A stretch of DNA of 23,026 nucleotides from an uncultured Clostridium sp. (GTDB lineage: Bacteria > Bacillota > Clostridia > TANB77 > CAG-508), in contig URWN01000021.1 of NCBI GenBank assembly GCA_900551615.1, positions 1 to 23,026 on the forward strand, written 5' to 3'. Position 1 is the stretch's first letter; each line of letters opens with the position of its first letter. Under the pieces are notes generated by a model. It saw only the letters and a list, made by a program, of their open reading frames with translations, did not search any database and was not told the DNA's origin. Both the position numbers and the translations under genes were made by a program. Positions 5,446 through 12,432 of the stretch are shown in pieces.

Positions 5446-7194
5446 CTATTTCTTTATAATTTCAATGTGCACATCTCTTAATTGTTCTCTTCTTACATTA
5501 CCAGGAGCCCCCATCATCAAATCTTGTGCCTTACTATTTAATGGGAATGCAATAACTTCTCTAATAGTATCTGAATTTGATAAAAGCATCAACATTCTAT
5601 CAATACCAGGTGCAATTCCTGCATGAGGTGGAGCACCAAATTGAAATGCTGTATATAATGCTCCAAATTTTGTTTTTACTTCTTCCTCTGTGTAACCAGC
5701 CATTTCAAACGCTTTCAACATTATTTGAATATCGTGGTTTCTAACTGCACCAGAAGAAAGTTCAATACCGTTACAAACTATGTCATATTGATATGCAAGT
5801 ATTTCTAATGGATTTTGATTTTCTAATGCTTCCAAACCTCCTTGTGGCATTGAAAATGGATTATGGCTAAATGCTAATTTATCATGGTCATCTAATTCAA
5901 ACATTGGGAAATCTATTATCCAACAAAATTGAAATACATTTTCATCTATTAAATTTAATCTATTTCCTAATTCTGTTCTTATTTGACCAGCAAGTTCTGT
6001 TGCTCTTTTTTCATTATCTGCAATAAAAAATATTGTATCATTTTGTTTTAAATCTGCTAATTCTATTAAAGTTTTCTTTAAGTCATCTGGTATAAATTTA
6101 TCAATTGGACCTTTAAAGCTCATATCTTCTTGAACTTCTAAGTATCCAAGCCCTTGCATTCCAATTGACATTGCATATGCTAACATCTTCTCGTGGAATC
6201 CCTTTGACATATGACCTTCAACTTTTATTGCTCTTACAGTTCTATCTATAAATGGCTTAAATGTACATTTTTTAAAGAATTCTGATAGGTCTATAATATA
6301 TAATGGGTTTCTTAAATCTGGTTTGTCTGAACCATATTTAAGCATTGCTTCTTTATATGTGATTCTTGGGAATGGATATTTTGCTATTTTTTTATCAGAG
6401 AATTTTTTAAATGTATTATACATTACAGGTTCCATTACTTGGAATACGTCCTCTTGTGTTGCAAAACTCATTTCCATGTCTAATTGATAAAATTCTCCTG
6501 GTGCTCTGTCTGCTCTTGCATCTTCATCTCTAAAGCATGGTGCTATTTGGAAGTATTTATCAATTCCAGATACCATTAATAATTGTTTAAATTGTTGTGG
6601 TGCTTGTGGTAATGCATAGAATTTTCCTGGATGTAATCTACTTGGTACTAAATAATCTCTTGCTCCTTCTGGTGATGAGCTTGTAAGTATTGGTGTTTGT
6701 ACCTCTAAGAATCCTTGTTCTTGCATTTGATTTCTTAAAAATTGCAAAACTTGTGCACGAAGTTTTAGATTATTTTGTAGTCTTTCATTTCTTAAATCTA
6801 AATATCTGTATTGTAATCTTAAATCTTCTCTTATTTCTTGATTTGTATTAATTTCAAATGGAATATTTTTTGTTCTTTTTCCTAAAATTTTGATTTCTTC
6901 AATTTTGATTTCAACAAGTCCTGTTTTTAATTTTGGATTTACAGTTTCTTCATCTCTCTTTTTTACTGTTCCATAAACTGTAACTGTTGACTCAATTGGA
7001 ATATGTGATGCAAAGTCAACATCTTTTGCCTCTCCTGATGTTACAACTTGTGTTATTCCATACATATCTCTGATATCTAGAAATACTAACCCTCCTAAGT
7101 CACGGATAGTTTGTACCCATCCAGCAATTCTAACTTTTTTTCCTACGTCTTCTAGACTGATTTCATTACAAGTATGTGTTTTGTACTCGTTCAT
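5446..7194 (-). CDS. aspS: Aspartyl-tRNA synthetase (bacterial type)
   Basis: A 582-residue class IIb synthetase that charges tRNA(Asp), and possibly tRNA(Asn), with aspartate. The order is an N-terminal OB-fold anticodon-binding domain (~1-105), a catalytic core with motif 2 (CFRDEDARADR, then GEFYQLDMEM), the GAD insertion (~290-420) and motif 3 (APPHAGIAPGIDRMLMLL). Two anticodon-loop positions are used to tell discriminating from non-discriminating enzymes. Here they read Leu (RDLGGLVF, as in the discriminating E. coli enzyme) and Glu (RDEETVNP, where E. coli has Lys and non-discriminating enzymes have Gly), so sequence alone does not decide. The neighbouring gatCAB and the Asn-like T-box specifier favour a non-discriminating role. 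GGGAGG lies 9 nt before the ATG. Confidence 0.97.
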   Translation of the reverse strand: MNEYKTHTCNEISLEDVGKKVRIAGWVQTIRDLGGLVFLDIRDMYGITQVVTSGEAKDVDFASHIPIESTVTVYGTVKKRDEETVNPKLKTGLVEIKIEEIKILGKRTKNIPFEINTNQEIREDLRLQYRYLDLRNERLQNNLKLRAQVLQFLRNQMQEQGFLEVQTPILTSSSPEGARDYLVPSRLHPGKFYALPQAPQQFKQLLMVSGIDKYFQIAPCFRDEDARADRAPGEFYQLDMEMSFATQEDVFQVMEPVMYNTFKKFSDKKIAKYPFPRITYKEAMLKYGSDKPDLRNPLYIIDLSEFFKKCTFKPFIDRTVRAIKVEGHMSKGFHEKMLAYAMSIGMQGLGYLEVQEDMSFKGPIDKFIPDDLKKTLIELADLKQNDTIFFIADNEKRATELAGQIRTELGNRLNLIDENVFQFCWIIDFPMFELDDHDKLAFSHNPFSMPQGGLEALENQNPLEILAYQYDIVCNGIELSSGAVRNHDIQIMLKAFEMAGYTEEEVKTKFGALYTAFQFGAPPHAGIAPGIDRMLMLLSNSDTIREVIAFPLNSKAQDLMMGAPGNVRREQLRDVHIEIIKK

Positions 7195-7214
7195 TTTTAA
7201 CTACCTCCCAAAAG

Positions 7215-7319
7215 TTGTCAAAAGGGATGCCCCTTTTTGACAAGATTATTTGTTGTCAAAAAAGGGCGTCCCTTTTGACAAGATTATTTGTTGTCAAAAA
7301 AGGGCGTCCCTTTTGACAA
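7215..7319. repeat. Three tandem 29-bp palindromes, 38-bp period
   Basis: Palindromes at 7215-7243, 7253-7281 and 7291-7319, each TTGTCAAAA..GGG, 3-nt loop, CCC..TTTTGACAA. They are separated by two identical 9-nt spacers, GATTATTTG. Units 2 and 3 are identical; unit 1 has diverged slightly. They lie between the T-box terminator and the aspS ribosome binding site, so they are in the aspS mRNA and would form three hairpins. Confidence 0.9.
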
Positions 7320-7338
7320 CTTTTTTGCAATGAGCATC

Positions 7339-7368
7339 AAAAAACGTCCACTGCAAAATGCAGGGACG
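7339..7368 (-). terminator. T-box regulated terminator of aspS
   Basis: On the minus strand CGTCC-CTGCA-TTT-TGCAG-T-GGACG-TTTTTT. The 5' side can alternatively pair with the T-box sequence to form the antiterminator. Confidence 0.88.
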
Positions 7369-7560
7369 AAATAATTCCGCGGTACCACCCAGCTTGAAAA
7401 TATTTGCTTTGCAAATATTTTCCACTTTATAAAAATTGCTCCAATGTGTTTCACAATTTAGGTTGACCTTAAAGGGCTTTCAGCCGGTGACCCTTTTTCT
7501 CTTTTAGTTACTTCTAATTGCTTTGTATTGTTCAAGCGCAATATATTTTTTATTATTATG
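7339..7560 (-). promoter_or_regulatory. T-box riboswitch of aspS, probable Asn (AAC) specifier
   Basis: The conserved T-box GGGTGGTACCGCGG is at 7377-7390 on the minus strand, followed by the terminator. Stem I is recognisable from the distal block GGGTCACCGGCTGAAAGCCC, the K-turn pair TTGA/GGA, and the stems CAATT/AATTG and CAAT/ATTG. The 3' side of the bulge between those stems reads TGAAACAC. By the usual rule that the specifier is followed by A then C, the codon is AAC (Asn, 7448-7450). No GAC (Asp) occurs in the bulge. T-boxes sense uncharged tRNA by specifier and acceptor-end pairing and allow readthrough. The class call is firm; the specifier is inference from hand folding. Confidence 0.88.
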
Positions 7561-7566
7561 TTACTT

Positions 7567-7596
7567 ATTTTAGCACCTTATTCAGTTATTTGTCAA
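7567..7596 (-). promoter_or_regulatory. aspS / T-box promoter
   Basis: Minus strand TTGACA (7591-7596), 18-bp spacer, TAAAAT (7567-7572). It begins just downstream of the ABC gene stop codon, with no clear terminator between them. Confidence 0.8.
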
Positions 7597-7639
7597 TAAA
7601 ATTTTTAATTTTTTTAGTATCTTATTTAATAAATTCATT

Positions 7640-9258
7640 TTAATTACTCAAAATACTGCTATCTTTCAATTTCAAAACTCTATCCACATTTTGAATAGTA
7701 GACAATCTATGAGCAATAATTATAACTGTACTATTTTTTGAAATTTTATCAATAATTCTCTGTATCATCTTTTCTGTCCTCAAATCAATATTAGAAGTAG
7801 GCTCATCAAAAATATAAATATTAGCCTTATGGACTATTGCTCTTATGAAAGCAATAACTTGTAATTCACCCTTTGATAACCTATTTACATCAACAACCTC
7901 ATCTAGTCCATTATCTAATCTTTCTAATAATGGAATAGCTCCAATTTGTTCCATAACATCTAAAATTTGCTTATCTGAAATATCATTTTTTTCTAGTACA
8001 ATATTTTTTCTTACAGTATCCTTAAAAATATATGAATCTTGAGATATGTAGGTAATATTATTTCTTATTGATTTTATTGATAGTTCATTTAAATCATATC
8101 CATCTATTGTGACTTTTCCTTTTGTTATAGGATATAATCTCATAAGAATTTTAGTAATAGTTGTTTTACCTACACCGTGTTCTTCCAACAATTGCAGTTT
8201 TTTCTCCTGCACTAATTTTAAATGAAATATCACTTAAAATACTTTGTTTATCATAAGCAAATGAAACATTGTTAAATTCTATATTTCCTTTTAGATTTTC
8301 AATATTTAAGCCTTTGTTTATCTCTTCTTTTTCTTGTATTGATAAAATTGTATTGATTCTTTCTAATGATACTTGAGATGTTTGAATCTCTTCTATTTGA
8401 TTAAATAATTCTTTTAATGGTGAAAAACATTGTCTAATATAATATAGGAAAATATAAACTGTTCCCAATGATATTCCACTATCAATATTTAGTACATAAT
8501 ATAAAATTGCGTACATTGTTATAGCCTCTACTAATACGCTTATTGGCCAAGGAAGTGAATCTATCCAAATATGTTTATACCTCAATTTTAATTCTTCTTT
8601 GAGTAATTTATTAACTTTATCTATATTCTTATCCTCTAAAGAAAAGAACTTTGTTAATTTGCTCTTATTATATGTTTCTGAATACTCTTTATTTTGTAAA
8701 TCACGTTTTTTCACTGTTTGTTTTTGAATTTGCTTTAGTTTTTTTATAATTAAAGATTCATTTATAGCAAATACTATTGTAATTATAGTGCCTATAAATG
8801 CTAATTTTGTATTTATTATAAACATAGTAATAAACATAAAAACAATATTTACTATATCATTTAAAATTACTGGTATATCTTCTGAAAATAGTGTTTTTAC
8901 ATTTTCTGCATCAACTGTCAACCTAGTATAAATATCAGAAGATGGAAATTTTTCAAAATCATTAATTTTTAATGATAAGACTTTGTTAAAAATTTTGCTT
9001 CTTAATTCATTTAACATCTTGTTAGATAATAAATTTGTTTTTTTATTTCTTACAACTTCAACTAAAATTATTAAAATTCTTGTTAAAATATATAGTGCCA
9101 CAATAATTAAAATGGATTTACCGAAAGTCATTTGTTGTGATTTTATCAATTATTAATTTTAGAAAATATGGTGCCAAAACATTTAAAATATTGACTAAAA
9201 CTAATAAAATAGCTATTGTAATTATTGTTATTTTATTTTTCTTTATTATACTAGTCAA
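7640..9258 (-). CDS. ABC exporter subunit B, readable only with two +1 frameshifts
   Basis: Read as one gene from TTG 9258 this encodes about 538 residues: a six-helix exporter domain, then an ATPase domain. The frame breaks twice. After 45 codons, at TTT CGG TAA, skipping the C (9123) continues N-D-F-G-K. After 315 more codons, at ACA CGG TGT, skipping the C (8177) restores the Walker A box VGRTGVGKTT. Walker B (YIFDEPTSNID, catalytic Glu present) and the H-loop (IIIAHRLST) are intact. The ABC signature is degenerate (RLSKGE for LSGGQ), which complements the degenerate partner gene at 9251-10990. AGGTGAG in the end of that gene precedes the TTG, and the genes overlap by 8 bp. Apart from the two shifts nothing looks decayed. 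Alternatives are a young pseudogene or assembly errors. Conventional calling gives fragments at 8166-9149 and 7640-8233. Confidence 0.8.
8175..8177 (-). other. Candidate +1 frameshift site 2 (CGG codon)
   Basis: ACA CGG TGT AGG TAA in the entering frame; skipping one base gives ACA GGT GTA GGT AAA, i.e. T-G-V-G-K of Walker A. The entering frame meets TAA three codons after CGG. Confidence 0.6.
9121..9123 (-). other. Candidate +1 frameshift site 1 (CGG codon)
   Basis: GAC TTT CGG TAA in the entering frame; a +1 slip of the Phe tRNA from TTT to TTC followed by GGT continues the exporter domain. The stop codon directly follows CGG. Confidence 0.6.
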
Positions 9259-10990
9259 CTAACTCACCTGCCATTTCATATTGGTACATCTCTTGATAAA
9301 TACTATTTCTTGATAATAATTCATCATGTGTTCCATTATCTACAAATTTACCATCTACCATCAAATAAATTTTATCCATATCTTTTACATCTGTTACTTT
9401 ATTTGCAATATTAATTATTGTTTTTTCTTTCATTTGCATAATATTATTTAATATTTCCTTTTCAGTATTATTATCTAATGCAGAAAAAATATTATCTAAT
9501 ATAATAAAGTCTTTATCAGTAATTAGATTTCTTGCTATTACAACTCTTTGTTTTTGTCCTCCTGATAATTTATGTCCATTCTCACCTACTATTTCTTCAA
9601 ATTCATTTTCCATTTTAAAAATGTCTTCTAAAATGCATGAATTGTTTGTGGCGTTTATAATTTGCTTGCCATCATATGTATTTTCTAATGTAATATTATT
9701 TTTGATTGTATCATCTAGAAGGATTACTTTTTGTAAAATATAACTTATATTATTAAATACACTATATTTATTTATTTTTGTTATATCAACACCATTAATG
9801 AATACTTTATTTTCTTCTATTTCATATAAACCTGATATAATATTCATAAGTGTTGTTTTTCCGCTTCCAAATAATCCTATAATTCCTATTTTATCATTTT
9901 TATTTATTTCAAAATTGATGTCTTTTAATACATATTTGTTATTGTTTGGATATTTATAACTCAAATTATTTACCTTTATGGTATCTATTTCATCTATTAT
10001 TTGTTTATTTTTTGTATTATATATATCTAAACTCATAATTTGATCCATCCTATTAACAGATTGCTTAAAATATACAATTGAACTTGTAATTTTATTTATC
10101 CTGTTACTAATGCCTCCAAACATTTTATCTATAAATGCTATAAAAACAGTTAAGTCTCCAACTGTCATTTGTCCATTTTTTATACAAATTACACTATATA
10201 TTACTGTCAAAATGTATGATAAGCCTTCTGCTATATTGGTAGTATTATTTATTGTATTATCTATTTTTCCAACTTGATAATCTTTTTCTTGCATTATTTT
10301 ATTGTTTTTGTTAAATACTTTTCCTTGTTCTTCTTGATTGTTATACAATTTTATTAATGTAAAATTACTGGTATTTTGTTCGATTACATTTGACATATTT
10401 ATATATTGTTTTCTAGACTCTTCTACTAGTATATTTTTCTTTTTATATAATTTTAATATAATGATTAATGTTACTGATAAAATCGCTACTAACATTATAG
10501 ATAGTCTTATATCTAGATCTTTACCTGATATTACAATTACAAGAACTGGTACCATAACTAAATGGGTGATATTTTGAAAAAATTCACCAAGAAATTTTTT
10601 TATCATTGGTATTTCTTTTGTTAGATATGCTAAAAATTTTCCTTTTTCAGTAGTTTCGTAGTAATCTTCTTTTACGTATTGTAATTTTTTATAGATTTCC
10701 CTTCTTAATTTCATATCAGATGTTCTGCCAACTGCATAATAAAATAATCTTTTTATTAAGTTTGGTAATATTATAATTGCTGACCAGAATAGTAGTATAT
10801 ATATTTCTTGCATTATTTGTTCTTTGGCTATGTTTGTTTGTAATATCATATCTAATATTTTACCGGTTATTTGTGATATTAATAATGAAATATATGATGC
10901 TATAATTTCAAATATCATCCCCATTATATATAGTGGAAATGTTCTTTTAAATTCGTCTATTATTAATTTACTATGTTTTCTTTTTTTCAT
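9251..10990 (-). CDS. ABC exporter subunit A with degenerate ATPase site
   Basis: A 579-residue half-transporter: a membrane domain (~20-310, six predicted helices) and an ATPase domain. Walker A is GLFGSGKTT and the signature LSGGQKQRVVIARNL is intact. In Walker B the catalytic Glu is replaced (FIILDNIFSALD, Asn), and the H-loop His is also lost (IINIANKV). This is the usual asymmetry of heterodimeric exporters such as TM287/288 or BmrCD. Its intact signature would complete the working site with subunit B. The start is ATG 10990, with AAGGAG 8 nt upstream. The longer frame from 11023 would begin at or before the predicted transcription start. Substrate unknown; the neighbouring XRE regulator suggests inducible export of a peptide or drug. 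Confidence 0.9.
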   Translation of the reverse strand: MKKRKHSKLIIDEFKRTFPLYIMGMIFEIIASYISLLISQITGKILDMILQTNIAKEQIMQEIYILLFWSAIIILPNLIKRLFYYAVGRTSDMKLRREIYKKLQYVKEDYYETTEKGKFLAYLTKEIPMIKKFLGEFFQNITHLVMVPVLVIVISGKDLDIRLSIMLVAILSVTLIIILKLYKKKNILVEESRKQYINMSNVIEQNTSNFTLIKLYNNQEEQGKVFNKNNKIMQEKDYQVGKIDNTINNTTNIAEGLSYILTVIYSVICIKNGQMTVGDLTVFIAFIDKMFGGISNRINKITSSIVYFKQSVNRMDQIMSLDIYNTKNKQIIDEIDTIKVNNLSYKYPNNNKYVLKDINFEINKNDKIGIIGLFGSGKTTLMNIISGLYEIEENKVFINGVDITKINKYSVFNNISYILQKVILLDDTIKNNITLENTYDGKQIINATNNSCILEDIFKMENEFEEIVGENGHKLSGGQKQRVVIARNLITDKDFIILDNIFSALDNNTEKEILNNIMQMKEKTIINIANKVTDVKDMDKIYLMVDGKFVDNGTHDELLSRNSIYQEMYQYEMAGELVD

Positions 10991-11027
10991 CTTTTGTCTC
11001 CTTGTGTGCATTAATTTAATCATAAAA

Positions 11028-11057
11028 ATTATACTATTTTTTAAATATTTAAGTCAA
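11028..11057 (-). promoter_or_regulatory. Promoter of the ABC exporter operon
   Basis: Minus strand TTGACT, 18-bp spacer, TATAAT. The spacer begins with the 12-bp palindrome TTAAATATTTAA, a possible operator. Confidence 0.65.
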
Positions 11058-11073
11058 GGTTTTTTTCATGCAT

Positions 11074-11111
11074 AAAAAAATAATCTTTCTTATTTTTTAA
11101 GAAAAATTATT
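11074..11111 (-). terminator. Terminator between the XRE gene and the ABC operon
   Basis: AATAATTTTTCTT pairs with AAGAAAGATTATT (one mismatch) around a short A/T loop, with a T-run after it on the minus strand. Regulator and exporter thus appear to be separate transcripts. Confidence 0.65.
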
Positions 11112-11127
11112 TTAAAGATTATATTAT

Positions 11128-11460
11128 TTACATTTTACTTTTATTAAAGTATATTATTAAATTTTCAATTGTTTCTTTGTCTTTTTTAGATAGCTTATCA
11201 AAACCTGCTAAAGAATATTCCATAGTTATGTTTTCTTTAGTATGTATATATTCACTAAAGATTTGGTCTAGACTAATTTTTAATACATTACAAATTTTGA
11301 TTAAAACTTCATATGATGGCTTTGATTTGTCTTGTTCAATGTCACTTATGTATCTAACAGATACTTCTATTTCTTCTGCTAATTTTTCTTGAGTATATCC
11401 GTAGCTTTTTCTGATTGTTTGAATATTTTTTCCGATTTTTATTACACTTGTTTTTTTCAT
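11128..11460 (-). CDS. XRE-family transcriptional regulator
   Basis: A 110-residue protein. Residues ~9-65 form a Cro/CI-type helix-turn-helix (IGKNIQTIRKSYGYTQEKLA, then VSVRYISDIEQDKSKPSYEVLIKICNVLKISLDQIF). A short helical tail ending ETIENLIIYFNKSKM may dimerise it. The ATG follows AGGTGGTATAA, the same ribosome-binding context as the 46-aa gene just upstream. The pair is read from the promoter at 11731-11759, which carries a dyad a repressor could bind. Probable targets are its own promoter and the ABC promoter (inference from position). Confidence 0.9.
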   Translation of the reverse strand: MKKTSVIKIGKNIQTIRKSYGYTQEKLAEEIEVSVRYISDIEQDKSKPSYEVLIKICNVLKISLDQIFSEYIHTKENITMEYSLAGFDKLSKKDKETIENLIIYFNKSKM

Positions 11461-11546
11461 TTATACCACCTAACTTTTTTGTTTATATTATCAAAATTTT
11501 TGAATTGTATAAATGAATTATATTCGTATGCTATTGTATTTTATTT

Positions 11547-11687
11547 CTATTTAAAATTTTCTATATATTCTTTTAATAATTTATCTAACTCTTTTCTTTT
11601 ATTGTCAATTTTTTGATATTCTCCATTTTCAAGTAATTTTTCTATTTCTTTTAAAAGGTCAGAAATTTGTTTTTCTAAATATTTCAC
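11547..11687 (-). CDS. 46-aa Spo0E-like small protein
   Basis: GTG at 11687 with GAGGTGG 5 nt before it. The product starts MKYLEKQISDLLKEIEKLL and contains KRKELDKLLKEYIENFK: two amphipathic helices joined by a short loop. Spo0E-type aspartyl-phosphate phosphatases are small helical hairpins with a motif SQELDxLI. Here ELDKLL is present, but the Ser is replaced. The Spo0E assignment is therefore tentative, and it could simply be a small coiled-coil partner of the XRE protein. It is the first gene after the promoter at 11731-11759. Confidence 0.6.
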   Translation of the reverse strand: MKYLEKQISDLLKEIEKLLENGEYQKIDNKRKELDKLLKEYIENFK

Positions 11688-11730
11688 TTATACCACCTCA
11701 TCATTAGTCTATTATACCTTTCCTAAATGT

Positions 11731-11759
11731 ATTTTATACATTGTTTACTAATCTGTCAA
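11731..11759 (-). promoter_or_regulatory. Promoter of the 46-aa/XRE operon
   Basis: Minus strand TTGACA, 17 bp, TAAAAT. The -10 region lies within the dyad AATGTAT-AAA-ATACATT. Confidence 0.75.
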
Positions 11760-11773
11760 CATTTATTAGTAAA
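11744..11773. promoter_or_regulatory. Operator-like dyad around the -35 box
   Basis: TTTACTAAT (11744-11752), 12 bp, ATTAGTAAA (11765-11773): a perfect 9-bp dyad enclosing the -35 box of the XRE operon. A likely autoregulatory binding site. Confidence 0.5.
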
Positions 11774-11805
11774 ATAAATTAAATAATTATTATACAACTC
11801 AATTA

Positions 11806-11826
11806 AGTTCATGTAAAACATGAACT
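11806..11826. repeat. 9-bp perfect inverted repeat
   Basis: AGTTCATGT, AAA, ACATGAACT. It lies in the ~285-bp gap between the XRE operon promoter and the HU terminator. No gene is supported in that gap. Confidence 0.5.
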
Positions 11827-11973
11827 AACATAGATGTGCACAAATGAAATATCATGAAATATTAGGAAGTTTATATACTACAATAGTTATAGTAACAAGA
11901 ATGAAATCAACACCATATGAATTGGAAATAAAATACCTTTATTTTTCCTTATTCATATAGTCATTATTTATAA

Positions 11974-12002
11974 GTAAAAAAAGAAGACCATTTCTAGTCT
12001 TC
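11974..12002 (-). terminator. HU gene terminator
   Basis: GAAGAC, 8-nt loop, GTCTTC, then TTTTTTT on the minus strand. Confidence 0.85.
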
Positions 12003-12037
12003 TCCTATACGAATTCATATATTTATATATTCACAAA

Positions 12038-12319
12038 TTATTTATTATTATTTACTAAATCTTTTAATGCTTTACCAGCTTTGAATACTGGAGCTTTTGA
12101 TGCAGGTATTTTGATTTCTTCTTTAGTTTGTGGGTTTCTACCTTTTCTAGCAGCTCTTTTTCTAACTTCAAAAGAACCAAATCCAACTAATTGAACTTTA
12201 TCTCCTTCTACTAGTGCATTTGTAACTGTTTCAATAAAAGCGTTTACTGATGCTTCAGCTGCTTTTTTTGTGTCACCTGTTTTTGCAGCTATTGCTGCGA
12301 TTAATTCAGCTTTGTTCAT
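12038..12319 (-). CDS. hup: DNA-binding protein HU
   Basis: A 93-residue histone-like protein that bends and compacts DNA as a dimer. It opens MNKAELIAAIAAKTGDTKKAAEASVNAF. The core is VQLVGFGSFEVRKRAARKGRNPQT, and the beta-arm contains the DNA-intercalating Pro in RKGRNPQTKEEIKIPASK. AGGAGGTAATTTAAATG provides a strong start. The 113 bp upstream hold only a weak promoter-like TTGCTT..TACATA; the gene may also be reached from spoVB. Confidence 0.97.
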   Translation of the reverse strand: MNKAELIAAIAAKTGDTKKAAEASVNAFIETVTNALVEGDKVQLVGFGSFEVRKRAARKGRNPQTKEEIKIPASKAPVFKAGKALKDLVNNNK

Positions 12320-12432
12320 TTAAATTACCTCCTATAAGATTTAAATATTTATGTACTTTTATCGCCTGAACTAAGCAATAACTGTACTTACTATTTCTAT
12401 TCGCCAACTTTCGATAAAATCCTTCTTTTTTT

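Noticed and set aside
11844..11960. 38-codon plus-strand frame starting MKYHEILGSLY
   Set aside because: No ribosome binding site or promoter, and it sits in an AT-rich gap next to the HU terminator. Probably chance.
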